NCBI GenBank assembly: GCA_947168395.1 | Contig: CAMVLT010000007.1 | Coordinates: 57,269-121,268 of the forward strand | Source: an uncultured Prevotellaceae bacterium | GTDB taxonomy: Bacteria > Bacteroidota > Bacteroidia > Bacteroidales > Bacteroidaceae | Direction of reading: 5' to 3' | Length of the DNA: 64,000 nt | Shown: in pieces, positions 41,655 to 52,303 of the stretch | Numbering within the stretch: position 1 is the stretch's first letter | Layout of the letters: each line of letters opens with the position of its first letter | Translations under genes and position numbers: made by a program | The notes under the pieces: generated by a model | Told to the model about the DNA's origin: nothing | The model's database searches: none | What the model saw: the letters and a program-made list of their open reading frames with translations, nothing else

Positions 41655-42584
41655 ATGATGGACGAAACAAAGAGAATGGAAGAAAAGATGGTGAGAGGGT
41701 ACGTCAGGTACCTGAAGCTGGAACGCAATATGTCGCCCAACACGCTGGAGGCCTACCAGCGTGATTTGGAGAAGCTGTTGACCTGTCTGAAAGGAATGGA
41801 CAAGCACTTATTAGACGTCAAGTTAGAGGATTTGCAGACTTTTGCTGCCGGACTCCACGACATCGGTGTCGGTCCGCGGTCACAATGCCGAATCCTGAGT
41901 GGCGTCCGTTCCTTCTTCCATTACTTAGTGGTAGACGGCTACCGTGACGACGACCCAACGGAGCTGTTGGAGTCGCCGACGCTGGGCAAGCACCTGCCCG
42001 AAGTGCTGTCGACGGCTGAGGTGGACCAGTTGGAGGAGTCGATAGACCTGTCGAAGTGGGAGGGTCACCGCAACCGTGCCATCATCGAAGTGCTGTTCTC
42101 GTGCGGCTTGCGTGTCAGCGAACTGGTCAATCTGCGGCTGTCGAACCTCTACTTGGAAGAGCACTTTGTCCGCATCAACGGCAAGGGTTCGAAGGAGCGG
42201 TTGGTACCCATCTCGCCCCGTGCCATCAAGGAGTTAGGTTTCTGGTTCGACGATCGCTGCCACATGACCATTAAAGCGGGCGAGGAGGACTACGTGTTCC
42301 TGAACCGCCGGGGTGCTCACCTGACGCGCACCATGATTCTTATCATGATCAAGCAGCAGGCCGTTGAGGCGGGTATCAAGAAGACCATCTCGCCCCACAC
42401 GCTGCGCCACTCGTTTGCTACTGCCCTGCTTGAAGGCGGTGCCGACCTTCGCGCCATCCAGGCCATGCTCGGCCACGAGTCCATAGGCACCACCGAAATC
42501 TATACCCACATTGACACCACCACACTGCGGCAGGAGATTCTGGAGCATCATCCGAGGAACATGAAATGGCAAAAAAGTAGCTAA
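41655..42584 (+). CDS. xerD: Tyrosine recombinase XerD/XerC type
   Basis: SCGLRVSELVNL; SPHTLRHSFATALLEGGADLRAIQAMLGHESIGTTEIYTH. Confidence 0.92.
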   Translation: MMDETKRMEEKMVRGYVRYLKLERNMSPNTLEAYQRDLEKLLTCLKGMDKHLLDVKLEDLQTFAAGLHDIGVGPRSQCRILSGVRSFFHYLVVDGYRDDDPTELLESPTLGKHLPEVLSTAEVDQLEESIDLSKWEGHRNRAIIEVLFSCGLRVSELVNLRLSNLYLEEHFVRINGKGSKERLVPISPRAIKELGFWFDDRCHMTIKAGEEDYVFLNRRGAHLTRTMILIMIKQQAVEAGIKKTISPHTLRHSFATALLEGGADLRAIQAMLGHESIGTTEIYTHIDTTTLRQEILEHHPRNMKWQKSS

Positions 42585-42668
42585 TTTGCGTAGTTTTTTA
42601 GTGATTGCTGCGTCTAATCAGAAAAAAAGCAGTAATTTTGCACCCAAATACTTTTAAACAACCTAATT

Positions 42669-45497
42669 ATGAAGACGAAGAAATTCTTTGCTGTACTGCT
42701 GCTGACTGTGGTTGGCACAGTAACGATGGTGGCTCAGATGCAGATGCCGCAGATTCCTGTTGACCCCGATGTTCGCATTGGCAAGTTAGACAACGGACTG
42801 ACCTACTACATCCGTCACAACAACTGGCCCGAAAACCGTGCCGAGTTCTACATTGCCCAGAAGGTAGGCTCCATTCAGGAGGACGACAACCAGCGTGGTC
42901 TGGCTCATTTCCTGGAGCACATGGCCTTCAACGGCTCGAAGCATTTCAAGGGTAACGACCTGCTGCGCTGGTGTGAGAGCATCGGTGTGAAGTTCGGTAC
43001 CGACTTGAACGCCTACACCTCGATTGACCAGACGGTTTATAATATAAGTAATGTGCCCACGACCCGCGAGTCGATTGTCGACTCCTGCCTGATGATTCTG
43101 TGGGACTGGGCCGACGGTCTGCTCCTGGAACAGGAGGAGATTGAGAAGGAGCGCGGCGTCATCCACGAGGAGTGGAGACTGCGTACCTCGGCACAGATGC
43201 GTATGCTGGAGCGCGACCTGCCGAAACTCTATCCCGGTTCTAAGTACGGCTACCGCATGCCTATCGGTCTGATGGAGATTATCGACAACTTCGAGCGCCC
43301 ATTCTTGCAGGCTTACTACGAGAAGTGGTACCGTCCCGACAATCAGGGTATCATTGTGGTGGGCGACGTCGACGTTGACAAGGTGGAGCAGAAGATCAAG
43401 ACCATGTTCAGCCAGATAGCCAAGCCCGGCCCCGATGCTGCCAAGCTTGAGAAGGTCGACGTGCCCGACAATGCCGAGCCTATCGTCGTCATCGACAAGG
43501 ACAAGGAGCAGCGCATCGACATGGTCGAGGTGTTGTTCAAGCACGAGGCCATTCCCGACTCCGTGAAGGGTTCGCTGGAATACCTCGTGGCCAACTACCT
43601 GAAGAACGTGGCCCTCGGCATGCTGAACAGCCGCCTGAACGAGCTGGGCGAGAAGCCCGACTGTCCGTACCTGCAGGCCGGAGTGGGCGATGGTACCTAC
43701 CTGCTGTCGAAACCTAAGGATGCTTTTGAACTGAGCATCGTACCGAAGGATGGTCAGATGAACGCAGCCGTGAAGGCCGTCATCACCGAGGCACGCCGTG
43801 CCGCTGAGTTCGGCTTTACGCAGACAGAATACGGCCGTTCGAAGGCCAACACGCTGAGTTCGCTCGACAAGCAGTACTCCAATAAGGACAAGCGCTACAA
43901 CTCGCAGTTCGTGAACGAGTACGTGCAGCACTTCCTGGCCAATGAGCCCATCCCCTCGATTGACGACTATTATCAGCTCATGAAGCAGTTAGTGCCCGCT
44001 ATCCCTGTGGATGCCGTCAACGAGGTGATGAAGCAACTCATGCCGAAGAACGACTCGAACCTGGTGGTGCTGAACTTCAACCAGGAGAAGGATGGTGCCA
44101 TCTATCCGACGGAAGCCGGACTGCTTGGCGCCATCCGCGACGCCCGTGCCGAGCAGCTGACTGCCTGGGTGGACAACGTGAAGGACGAACCCCTGATGGC
44201 CACCCTGCCCACGTCTGGCAAGATTACGAAAGAAGTGAAGAACGACAAGTTCGGCTATTCTGAGCTGACGCTGTCGAACGGCGTGACGGTCGTGCTGAAG
44301 CAGACCGACCTGAAGAAGGACCAGGTGCTGCTGAGCGGCGAAGGCTGGGGCGGCTCATCGCTCTACGGTGAAAAAGACTTCGTGAATATCAAGATGTTCA
44401 ACGACGTGGTGGAAGCCAGCGGACTGGGTAACTTCATGCACACGGAGCTGACGAAGGCCCTGGCCGGAAAGATTGCCGGCGCTTCGCTGTCGATGAGCCA
44501 GCAGCGCACCAATATTAACGGTTCATCGACACCTACCGACGTGGAGACCATGCTGCAGTTGGTATACCTCTATATGACAGGTAATGTCAAGAAAGACCAG
44601 CAGTCGTTCGACCAGCTGATGAAGACCACCGAACTGCAGCTCAAGAACCGTCTGCTGCAGCCCGAGGCCGTCTTTGCCGACTCGCTGAGCCTCACCATCA
44701 CAAAGCACAACCCGCGTTTCAAGAACTTAGACGTCGCCGACCTAACACAGGTTGACTACGACCGCATTCTCGCGATGGCCAAGGAGCGCACGGCCAATGC
44801 CGCTGCCTTCACCTTCACCATCATCGGTAACTACGACGAGGCCAAGATCCGTCCGCTCGTCGAGCAGTACCTCGGCTCGCTGCCCGCCCAGAAGAAGATT
44901 GTGAAGGGCAAGGACGTATCGACCGACTATACTGGCAAGGTGGTGAACAACTTCAAGCACAAGGCCGAGACCCCGAAGGCCAATGCCGTACTGCACTGGT
45001 ACTCGAAGAAGGTTCCCTACTCGCTGGAGAACAGCATCCGTGCCCAAATGGTGGGTCAGGTACTCCAGATGGTTTATCTGAAGGAGATTCGCGAGGAAGC
45101 CAGCGCCGCCTATACCGTACAGGCTCAGGCCTCACTCGGCCGCGATGACTTCGGCGACGAGAGCATGATCCTGGCCTACTGCCCGATGAAGCCCGAGAAG
45201 GCCGACGTAGCTATCAGCATCATGCGCCGCGCCGTTCAGGACATGGCTGCCGGCAAGTGCGATGCCGACATGGTGACGAAGGTGAAGGAATACATGCTGA
45301 AGAACCACGCCGACCAGCTGAAGACCAACGGCTACTGGAGTGGCCGCATCGATGCCTGGCGCAAGTGGAAGCTCGACTTCCATACCGACTACGAGAAGAC
45401 CGTCCAGGCCATGACTCCCCAGAGCCTCTGCGCTTTCGTCGCCGAGGTGCTGAAGTCGGGCAACGAGGCCGAGATTGTCATGCTGCCGGCAGAATAA
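42669..45497 (+). CDS. M16-family zinc peptidase
   Basis: RGLAHFLEHMAFNGSKHF (HxxEH); C-terminal homologous half. Confidence 0.93.
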   Translation: MKTKKFFAVLLLTVVGTVTMVAQMQMPQIPVDPDVRIGKLDNGLTYYIRHNNWPENRAEFYIAQKVGSIQEDDNQRGLAHFLEHMAFNGSKHFKGNDLLRWCESIGVKFGTDLNAYTSIDQTVYNISNVPTTRESIVDSCLMILWDWADGLLLEQEEIEKERGVIHEEWRLRTSAQMRMLERDLPKLYPGSKYGYRMPIGLMEIIDNFERPFLQAYYEKWYRPDNQGIIVVGDVDVDKVEQKIKTMFSQIAKPGPDAAKLEKVDVPDNAEPIVVIDKDKEQRIDMVEVLFKHEAIPDSVKGSLEYLVANYLKNVALGMLNSRLNELGEKPDCPYLQAGVGDGTYLLSKPKDAFELSIVPKDGQMNAAVKAVITEARRAAEFGFTQTEYGRSKANTLSSLDKQYSNKDKRYNSQFVNEYVQHFLANEPIPSIDDYYQLMKQLVPAIPVDAVNEVMKQLMPKNDSNLVVLNFNQEKDGAIYPTEAGLLGAIRDARAEQLTAWVDNVKDEPLMATLPTSGKITKEVKNDKFGYSELTLSNGVTVVLKQTDLKKDQVLLSGEGWGGSSLYGEKDFVNIKMFNDVVEASGLGNFMHTELTKALAGKIAGASLSMSQQRTNINGSSTPTDVETMLQLVYLYMTGNVKKDQQSFDQLMKTTELQLKNRLLQPEAVFADSLSLTITKHNPRFKNLDVADLTQVDYDRILAMAKERTANAAAFTFTIIGNYDEAKIRPLVEQYLGSLPAQKKIVKGKDVSTDYTGKVVNNFKHKAETPKANAVLHWYSKKVPYSLENSIRAQMVGQVLQMVYLKEIREEASAAYTVQAQASLGRDDFGDESMILAYCPMKPEKADVAISIMRRAVQDMAAGKCDADMVTKVKEYMLKNHADQLKTNGYWSGRIDAWRKWKLDFHTDYEKTVQAMTPQSLCAFVAEVLKSGNEAEIVMLPAE

Positions 45498-45525
45498 ATA
45501 GTAAATAGTCAAATAGCACATATCG

Positions 45526-46782
45526 ATGAGTTATCTGTTTTCGTCAGAATCAGTGTCTGAAGGCCATCCCGACAAGGTGGCCGACCAGATAAGCGATGCC
45601 ATACTGGACCAGTTCCTGGCGTACGACCCGAAGGCCCGCGTAGCCTGCGAGTCGTTCGTCACAACTGGTCAGGTGGTGCTCATGGGCGAGGTGAGCAGCG
45701 ATGTTTACATCGACCTGCAGACCATCGCCCGTAACACAATCAACAAGATAGGCTATACGAAGGCCGAGTACCAGTTCGACGGCAACTCATGCGGCATCCT
45801 CAGTGCCATCCATGAACAGAGCCAGGACATCAACCGTGGCGTCGACCGCGAGGATGAGGACGAACAGGGTGCCGGCGACCAGGGTATGATGTTCGGTTAC
45901 GCCACCAATGAGACGGAGAGCTACATGCCCGTCTCGCTCGACTTGGCTCACCTCATCATGCGCACATTGGCCGACATCCGCAAGGAGGGCAAAGAGATGA
46001 CCTACCTGCGTCCTGACGCCAAGAGCCAGGTTACCGTGCAATATAGCGATGAAGGCATTCCCGAGCGCATCGACACCATCGTCGTCTCTACCCAGCACGA
46101 TGAATTCGACACGGACGAACGAATGCTGACCCGCATCAAGGACGATGTCATCAACATCCTCATGCCAAGGGTGAAGCAGCATATACACTCGCAGAAGGTG
46201 CTCGACCTCTTCGGCCTCGACATCAAGTACTACGTTAACCCGACGGGCAAGTTCGTCATTGGCGGACCTCACGGCGACACAGGCTTGACGGGCCGTAAGA
46301 TTATCGTCGACACCTACGGCGGCAAGGGTGCCCACGGCGGCGGTGCATTCTCGGGCAAGGACTCGTCGAAGGTGGACCGCTCGGCTGCATACGCTGCCCG
46401 CCACATTGCCAAAAACATGGTGGCAGCAGGCGTCAGCGACGAGATGCTGGTACAAATCAGCTATGCCATCGGCGTGGCCCGTCCCATGAACATCTATGTC
46501 AACACCTACGGCCGTTCCCACGTCAACATGACCGACGGCGAGATAGCCAAAAAGATAGAAAAGCTGTTCGACCTGCGCCCGAAAGCCATCGAGCGCTCGC
46601 TGAAACTACGCCAGCCGATGTATCTTGAGACGGCTGCCTACGGCCACATGGGCCGTAAGTCGGAGGTTGTGAAGAAGGTGTTCACCAGCCACTATCACGA
46701 CACCAAGGCAATAGATGTCGAACTGTTCACATGGGAAAAGCTCGACCGTGTGGATGACATCAAACGTGAGTTTTGGAAATGA
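45526..46782 (+). CDS. metK: S-adenosylmethionine synthetase
   Basis: [43 protein letters not shown]. Confidence 0.97.
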   Translation: MSYLFSSESVSEGHPDKVADQISDAILDQFLAYDPKARVACESFVTTGQVVLMGEVSSDVYIDLQTIARNTINKIGYTKAEYQFDGNSCGILSAIHEQSQDINRGVDREDEDEQGAGDQGMMFGYATNETESYMPVSLDLAHLIMRTLADIRKEGKEMTYLRPDAKSQVTVQYSDEGIPERIDTIVVSTQHDEFDTDERMLTRIKDDVINILMPRVKQHIHSQKVLDLFGLDIKYYVNPTGKFVIGGPHGDTGLTGRKIIVDTYGGKGAHGGGAFSGKDSSKVDRSAAYAARHIAKNMVAAGVSDEMLVQISYAIGVARPMNIYVNTYGRSHVNMTDGEIAKKIEKLFDLRPKAIERSLKLRQPMYLETAAYGHMGRKSEVVKKVFTSHYHDTKAIDVELFTWEKLDRVDDIKREFWK

Positions 46783-47627
46783 CTGACAGCTTATCGGTTA
46801 ATGATACCATCTGTTTCCTCTTCCCGCCGGAAGAGGCGGCGAGTGGGCTTGATGTCAATCTGCCCCAGTACTACCGCGAGTCGTTCTTTGCCAAGGACTC
46901 CCTGCTGCACCCCGAACTGAAGGGCGGACGCTTCGGCATTGCCGGCGACCCAGTACCCTACACAGTACGCAACGACAACGCCATCACCTGCATGCTCATC
47001 TTTTGCTTCGTGATGGCGTTAGTGTCGTTTGCCCACTCCAGCCAATACATCCTTCGCCAGCTGAGGGACTTCCTCTACATCCCCCGTACCAGCAACCCCA
47101 ACGACGCGGATCCGAGCAACAGGTTCCAGCTCTTTCTCAGCCTCCAGACCTGCCTGCTGCTGGCCATCATCTATTTCTTTTATATCAACCACTATGTAAC
47201 CGGCACCTTCGTGCTCGACACCCCCTACGAGATTATCGGCATCTTCTTCGGCATCATCATTGCCTACTTCATCGCAAAGGACATCGTCTACAGCATCGTG
47301 AACAACGTCTTCTTCGGTAGTAAAAAAAACAGACACTGGATTTGGACGCTCACCTTCATCACCGCCCTCGAAGGCATTGCTCTCTTCCCGGCGGTCATAT
47401 TGCAGGTCTACTTCAACCTTCCGATGCAAAATGTAGTATATTACTTCATTTTTATTCTCGTTTTAACCAAAATACTGACATTTTACAAGTGCTGGGTCAT
47501 CTTTTTTAGGCAAATTAGTGTTTATCTGCAAATTATTTTGTACCTTTGTGCCCTCGAAATCATACCACTGTTGTCGCTTATCGGCATTATGGTATTGATA
47601 ACCGACCGATTAAAAGTAAACTTTTAG
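46779..47627 (+). CDS. DUF4271-type membrane protein
   Basis: Multi-TM; gene order metK-DUF4271-hemD is familiar from Bacteroidales; ATGA overlap with metK stop. Confidence 0.7.
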   Translation: MTDSLSVNDTICFLFPPEEAASGLDVNLPQYYRESFFAKDSLLHPELKGGRFGIAGDPVPYTVRNDNAITCMLIFCFVMALVSFAHSSQYILRQLRDFLYIPRTSNPNDADPSNRFQLFLSLQTCLLLAIIYFFYINHYVTGTFVLDTPYEIIGIFFGIIIAYFIAKDIVYSIVNNVFFGSKKNRHWIWTLTFITALEGIALFPAVILQVYFNLPMQNVVYYFIFILVLTKILTFYKCWVIFFRQISVYLQIILYLCALEIIPLLSLIGIMVLITDRLKVNF

Positions 47628-47639
47628 GACACAAACGAA

Positions 47640-48389
47640 ATGATTAAGAAGATTTTGGTTTCGCAGCCGAAGCCCACAAGCGAGAAGTCGCCCTATTTTG
47701 ACATCGCGACGAAGTTTGACGTAGAACTGGTATTCCGCCCGTTTATTAAGGTGGAAGGAATGTCGGCCAAGGAGTTTCGTACCCAGAAAGTCAACATTCT
47801 GGACTACACCGCCGTCATTTTCACCTCTCGTCACGCCATTGATCATTTCTTCACACTGGCCAAAGAACTGCGTATCAACATACCCGAGGACATGAAGTAC
47901 TTCTGCGTCACCGAGACCATTGCCCTCTATATCCAGAAGTACGTGCAGTACCGCAAGCGCAAGGTGTTCTTCGGCTCCACGGGCCGCATTGACGACCTCC
48001 TGCCCACTATGGTGAAGCACAAGACCGAGAAGTATCTGGTGCCCATGAGCGACGTACATAACGACTCCATCTCCAAACTCCTCGACTCGAAAAAGCTCAA
48101 CCATTGCGAGTGCGTCATGTACAAGACCGTCAGCAACGACTTCACCCCCGAAGAGGTTGAGAACTTCGACTACGACATGCTTATCTTCTTCAGCCCGTCA
48201 GGCATCGAGGCCCTGACCAAGAACTTCCCCGAGTTCAATCAAGGCGATATTGCCATTGCCACCTTCGGTCCTGCTACGGCCAAAGCAGCCAAAGAAGCCG
48301 GACTCCGACTCGACATTGAGGCTCCTAACGAGAAATACCCCTCCATGACGGGAGCCCTCCAGCACTACCTGTTTGAGGTTGAAGATTGA
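47640..48389 (+). CDS. hemD: Uroporphyrinogen-III synthase
   Basis: ILVSQPKPTSEKSPYFDI; VIFTSRHAIDHFF; FFSPSGIEAL; TFGPATAKAAKEAGL. Confidence 0.85.
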   Translation: MIKKILVSQPKPTSEKSPYFDIATKFDVELVFRPFIKVEGMSAKEFRTQKVNILDYTAVIFTSRHAIDHFFTLAKELRINIPEDMKYFCVTETIALYIQKYVQYRKRKVFFGSTGRIDDLLPTMVKHKTEKYLVPMSDVHNDSISKLLDSKKLNHCECVMYKTVSNDFTPEEVENFDYDMLIFFSPSGIEALTKNFPEFNQGDIAIATFGPATAKAAKEAGLRLDIEAPNEKYPSMTGALQHYLFEVED

Positions 48390-48399
48390 AGGTTGAGCG

Positions 48400-48789
48400 T
48401 TGAAGGCTAAAGGTTTCCCCAAGCGGGAGCACATAGTCAGCACAAGGCTGATAGAGACGCTCTTCGGCAGCGGCAGCCAGTCGATGGCCGCCTACCCGCT
48501 GAGAGCCGTCTTTCGGTTGGCACCACGCCAACTCTCCGGAGTACCAGTGCAGGTACTCCTTAGCGTACCCAAGAAACGATTCAAGCATGCCGTCGACCGC
48601 AACCGCGTAAAGCGGCAGTTGCGCGAGGCCTACCGTCAGCACAAGCAGCAGCTTTGTGATGCTATTTCCGCAGAGCACACCCTCCTGCTGGCCTTCGTGT
48701 GGCAGTCCGACCGTCTGAGCCCCTCGGCCATCGTTACCGAGCGGATGGAAAAGCTGCTATGCCGCATAGTTGAGAAAGTAAAGCCATGA
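48400..48789 (+). CDS. rnpA: Ribonuclease P protein component
   Basis: [25 protein letters not shown]; adjacent to yidD. Confidence 0.93.
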   Translation: MKAKGFPKREHIVSTRLIETLFGSGSQSMAAYPLRAVFRLAPRQLSGVPVQVLLSVPKKRFKHAVDRNRVKRQLREAYRQHKQQLCDAISAEHTLLLAFVWQSDRLSPSAIVTERMEKLLCRIVEKVKP

Positions 48790-49016
48790 ACCCCGTCTCA
48801 CGTTTCCTCTCCTGGCTCCTGGTGCTCCCCATCCGCGCCTACCAGACGTTCCTGTCGCCTCTTCTCGGCCCCTCCTGTCGTTTCACCCCCACCTGTAGCG
48901 AGTACGCCCGCCAAGCCATCTTGAAGCACGGTCCCATCAAGGGCCTCGCCCTCGCCATCTGGCGAATATTAAGATGCAACCCTTGGGGCGGCTCTGGCTA
49001 CGACCCCGTACCCTGA
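48786..49016 (+). CDS. yidD: Membrane protein insertion efficiency factor YidD
   Basis: [45 protein letters not shown]. Confidence 0.96.
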   Translation: MNPVSRFLSWLLVLPIRAYQTFLSPLLGPSCRFTPTCSEYARQAILKHGPIKGLALAIWRILRCNPWGGSGYDPVP

Positions 49017-49121
49017 TTGCAATCCCTATTGCAAATTATCCATACTTCTTCATTCATAATTCGCAATTATTTACTATCTTTGTAGCGCAAAATGATGATA
49101 CACGATTAAGAATGAAGAACT

Positions 49122-49976
49122 ATGATTGAACTGAAAAATGAAATGTTGGCGGTTCGCGTAGCCGAAATGGGAGCCGAGCTCCAGAGTGTGAAGGACAGTG
49201 AGGGTAGAGAGTATTTGTGGCAGGCTGGGGAGCAATGGCCCAGACATTCGCCCGTATTATTTCCTATCGTCTGTAGTGTGAACAATAATACATACGTGGT
49301 TGATGGTAAGGAGTATCACCTGCCCCGTCATGGTTTTGCACGCGACATGGAGTTTTCCGTCATCAGACAGACGGAGGAGAAAGTGACGCTGGCCCTACAT
49401 GAATCGGAGGAGTCGCTGAAGGTGTATCCTTATCGTTTCAACCTGGCCATCACTTATCGTTTAGAGGGCAACAAGGTACACGTCATCTGGCATGTGGAGA
49501 ACACAGACAGCCGGGATATTCACTTCCAGATAGGCGGACACCCCGCCTTCAACATGCCTGGCGGAAAACTGGAGGGGATGATTAAGCTGGACTGCGAAGA
49601 GCCGATGGATGCACTGAAGAGCTATGCCGACGGTAGCCATGACATGGTGGAGGTACCATTGGAGGCTGACAGGGGAATTCTGGAAATCGGCAACAACTTC
49701 TTCCGCAACGACTCGGTGAAGATTCACAAGTGCCAAACGCACCGTGCCATGCTGATGGATACCACTGGTGAGCCCGCTGTGACGGTAGATTACAAGGCAC
49801 CAGTCTGCGCCTTTTGGAGTCCGTACGGCAAACAGGCTCCTTTCGTCTGCATAGAACCTTGGTATGGCATTGGCGACCCAAGGGACTTCAAAGGCGAGTT
49901 CAAGGACAAGCCCTTGATGAATCATCTGCAGCCTGGAGCCTCATTCATGAGCAGATATACCATCACTATAGGGTGA
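49122..49976 (+). CDS. Aldose 1-epimerase family protein
   Basis: LQSVKDSEGREYLWQAGEQWPRHSPVLFPIVCSV; GGHPAFNMP; EPWYGIGD. Confidence 0.9.
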   Translation: MIELKNEMLAVRVAEMGAELQSVKDSEGREYLWQAGEQWPRHSPVLFPIVCSVNNNTYVVDGKEYHLPRHGFARDMEFSVIRQTEEKVTLALHESEESLKVYPYRFNLAITYRLEGNKVHVIWHVENTDSRDIHFQIGGHPAFNMPGGKLEGMIKLDCEEPMDALKSYADGSHDMVEVPLEADRGILEIGNNFFRNDSVKIHKCQTHRAMLMDTTGEPAVTVDYKAPVCAFWSPYGKQAPFVCIEPWYGIGDPRDFKGEFKDKPLMNHLQPGASFMSRYTITIG

Positions 49977-49981
49977 CTTCT

Positions 49982-51532
49982 TCAAGTCACCCCTCTCTCC
50001 GCCCAGTCGCCTCTGTCAAGGTTGCGATAGCCGATAGCTTCAGCTATGTGCTGGCTTAGGACGTTCTCTGAACCTTCCAAGTCGGCAATGGTTCTTGCCA
50101 CCTTCAGGATGCGACTGTAGGCCCTGGCCGACAACTTTAACCGCTCCATCGCCATTCGCAGCATATCCATAGATGCAGCGTCAGGTTCTGCGAATTGGTG
50201 CAACATTCGTTCGGTCATCTGAGCGTTGCAATGAATACCTTTGAAATCCTTGAAGCGAGCCTCTTGGATTTGCCTTGCCTTAATCACCCTCTCACGTATC
50301 TTTTCGCTTGGTTCTCCAGGCTTCATCTCAGTCAAGGCAGCAAAGGGCACTGCCTGAAGCTCGCAATGAATGTCGATGCGGTCGAGCAAAGGGCCGGAAA
50401 TCTTGTTCATATAGCGCTGAATCTGTCCAGGAGAGCAGACACAATGATGTGTTGGGTCGCCATAGTACCCGCAGGGGCAGGGGTTCATGGACGCGATCAT
50501 CATGAAGGAACAGGGGTACTCAACATTGTACTTGGCACGACTGATGGTAATCTTGCAGTCCTCCAAGGGCTGACGCAGCACTTCGAGGACGCTGCGCGAC
50601 AGCTCAGGAAGTTCGTCCAGGAAGAGCACGCCATTGTGGGCCAGCGATATCTCACCTGGCTGTGCATTCTGACCGCCACCAACGAGTGCTACCTGCGAAA
50701 TGGTGTGATGAGGGGCTCGGAAAGGGCGTTGCGAGATGAGCGACGTGCCGCGATTCAGTCTGCCCGCCACCGAGTGAATCTGGGTGGTCTCTAAGCTCTC
50801 GGCCAGCGAGAGCGGAGGCAGGATGCTGGGCAGCCGCTTGGCCATCATGGACTTGCCGCTGCCTGGCGGGCCTATCATAATCAGGTTGTGACCTCCTGCA
50901 GCAGCTACCTCGAGCGCACGTTTCACGCTCTCCTGACCTTTGACATCGGCAAAGTCGAGCTCAAAGTCGTACTGCCGTTCGTAAAACTCCTTTCGGGTGT
51001 CTATCCTCGTCGGCTCATACGTCTGGGCACCATTGAAAAACTGGATGACATCAGTCAGCGACTCCATGCCATACACGTCCAAATTGTTGACAACGGCAGC
51101 TTCGCGGATGTTCTGGACGGGCACTATCAGCCCCTTGAACTTCTCCTTCCTGGCACGGATGGCTATGGGAAGCGCACCACGGATGGGCTGCAGCTTGCCG
51201 TCAAGCCCTATTTCGCCCACAAGCATGTATTCCGCCAGCCGTGCGCTGTCAATCTTGTTGTCGGCAGCCAGGATTCCAATAGCCAAAGGCAGGTCATAGC
51301 CAGAACCCTCCTTCTTGATGTCGGCAGGCGACAAGTTGATGGTCAGGTCAGCTACAGGCATTTTGAAGCCATTATTCTGTATGGCGGCCTTAATGCGGTC
51401 GTAACTCTCCTTGACGGATGTATCGGCTAATCCCGACAGACGGAACATCACCCCTCGGGTCATATTAACTTCAACCGTTATTGTATTGGCTTCCAGACCG
51501 TTAATTGCTGCTGTATATGTCTTTGCAAGCAT
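49982..51532 (-). CDS. comM: YifB/ComM Mg-chelatase-like AAA ATPase
   Basis: MLAKTYTAAINGLEANTITVEVNMTRG; GPPGSGKSMMAKRLPSILP; SMNPCPCGYYGDP. Confidence 0.96.
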   Translation of the reverse strand: MLAKTYTAAINGLEANTITVEVNMTRGVMFRLSGLADTSVKESYDRIKAAIQNNGFKMPVADLTINLSPADIKKEGSGYDLPLAIGILAADNKIDSARLAEYMLVGEIGLDGKLQPIRGALPIAIRARKEKFKGLIVPVQNIREAAVVNNLDVYGMESLTDVIQFFNGAQTYEPTRIDTRKEFYERQYDFELDFADVKGQESVKRALEVAAAGGHNLIMIGPPGSGKSMMAKRLPSILPPLSLAESLETTQIHSVAGRLNRGTSLISQRPFRAPHHTISQVALVGGGQNAQPGEISLAHNGVLFLDELPELSRSVLEVLRQPLEDCKITISRAKYNVEYPCSFMMIASMNPCPCGYYGDPTHHCVCSPGQIQRYMNKISGPLLDRIDIHCELQAVPFAALTEMKPGEPSEKIRERVIKARQIQEARFKDFKGIHCNAQMTERMLHQFAEPDAASMDMLRMAMERLKLSARAYSRILKVARTIADLEGSENVLSQHIAEAIGYRNLDRGDWAERGVT

Positions 51533-51569
51533 AATCTTGTGTATCTTTTCGGCAAAGATACAACTTTTT
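51348..51569 (-). repeat. comM 5' end and promoter, intact copy of the direct repeat flanking the island
   Basis: 51348-51386 and 51510-51569 recur identically at 61197-61294. Confidence 0.9.
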
Positions 51570-51653
51570 CTCGTAATACAATAAAGGTAGATGCTTTTTT
51601 ATTTAAAATAGGTTAATTATTTTGTTATGAGAGGATAATCACATATTATTCAC

Positions 51654-51661
51654 TACATTTG
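51654..51661 (+). promoter_or_regulatory. -7 box TACATTTG for first island gene
   Basis: TAnnTTTG about 20 bp upstream of the ATG. Confidence 0.45.
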
Positions 51662-51681
51662 CAAACTAAAAAGTCTTGTGT

Positions 51682-52197
51682 ATGAACATCAAAAAGATAA
51701 TAAGGTCTTTCTTCGGACTAAACAAAGTTTCTCATATTGAGGAGGCTTTCATTCAAGAGGGGAAAGAACATCAGTTGATTAATTTGGAAACGCTGGAATA
51801 TCTGGTGATTCCGCAACATTGTTTTGTAACGTGTTCCGGTCGGCCAGACAAAGACCCTTGGATTGATAGCATTGAACTATTGAAAGATCGTGCCCACTTA
51901 TTATCAGACACAGATAAGCAGGCTTTAGATGTCAAGAGTTACGAAGATGTCAACGTGAAGTGGGTCTTTTACCAGTTTCCACAGCCACAGAGAAGTAAGA
52001 TGGCTTATTACGGAATGATGATTCGTCGCGCAGGAGGTTATAAGACCTACTATACACTTGACAGAGGTGCAGATGATCATGAATTATTATTCAGCAAATG
52101 CGACGAGATTGGACGTACAGTTCTTTGTCCCTATAAGGGAGAACAAAACCCTGAAGCATTCATTGATTATGTGCTGAAATATACTCAGGAAAAATAA
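51682..52197 (+). CDS. Uncharacterised protein, paralog of 56476-57012
   Basis: Shared NVKWVFYQFPQP..AYYGM..YYTL..PYKGE pattern. Confidence 0.75.
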   Translation: MNIKKIIRSFFGLNKVSHIEEAFIQEGKEHQLINLETLEYLVIPQHCFVTCSGRPDKDPWIDSIELLKDRAHLLSDTDKQALDVKSYEDVNVKWVFYQFPQPQRSKMAYYGMMIRRAGGYKTYYTLDRGADDHELLFSKCDEIGRTVLCPYKGEQNPEAFIDYVLKYTQEK

Positions 52198-52256
52198 TAC
52201 ATGTCATAGTTGGGTGAAAAAGGCAAAATTTCTTTGCAAATATCATTCTTCTTATG

Positions 52257-52264
52257 TAAATTTG
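52257..52264 (+). promoter_or_regulatory. -7 box TAAATTTG for HExxH gene
   Basis: TAnnTTTG 39 bp upstream of ATG 52304. Confidence 0.45.
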
Positions 52265-52303
52265 CAGTCGAAATAAGTAATAATAACTAAAAAACAAAAG
52301 ATT

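Noticed and set aside
41655-42584. XerD as the integrase of the island
   Set aside because: Located 10 kb away among housekeeping genes and looks like the chromosomal XerC/D recombinase; no link to the island ends.
42786-43931. 381-aa minus-strand ORF inside the M16 peptidase gene
   Set aside because: Antisense shadow ORF of a GC-rich gene; low-complexity His/Val/Leu-rich translation and no promoter; the sense frame has clear HxxEH peptidase motifs.
45787-46521. 244-aa minus-strand ORF inside metK
   Set aside because: Antisense to a highly conserved enzyme; no motif recognised.
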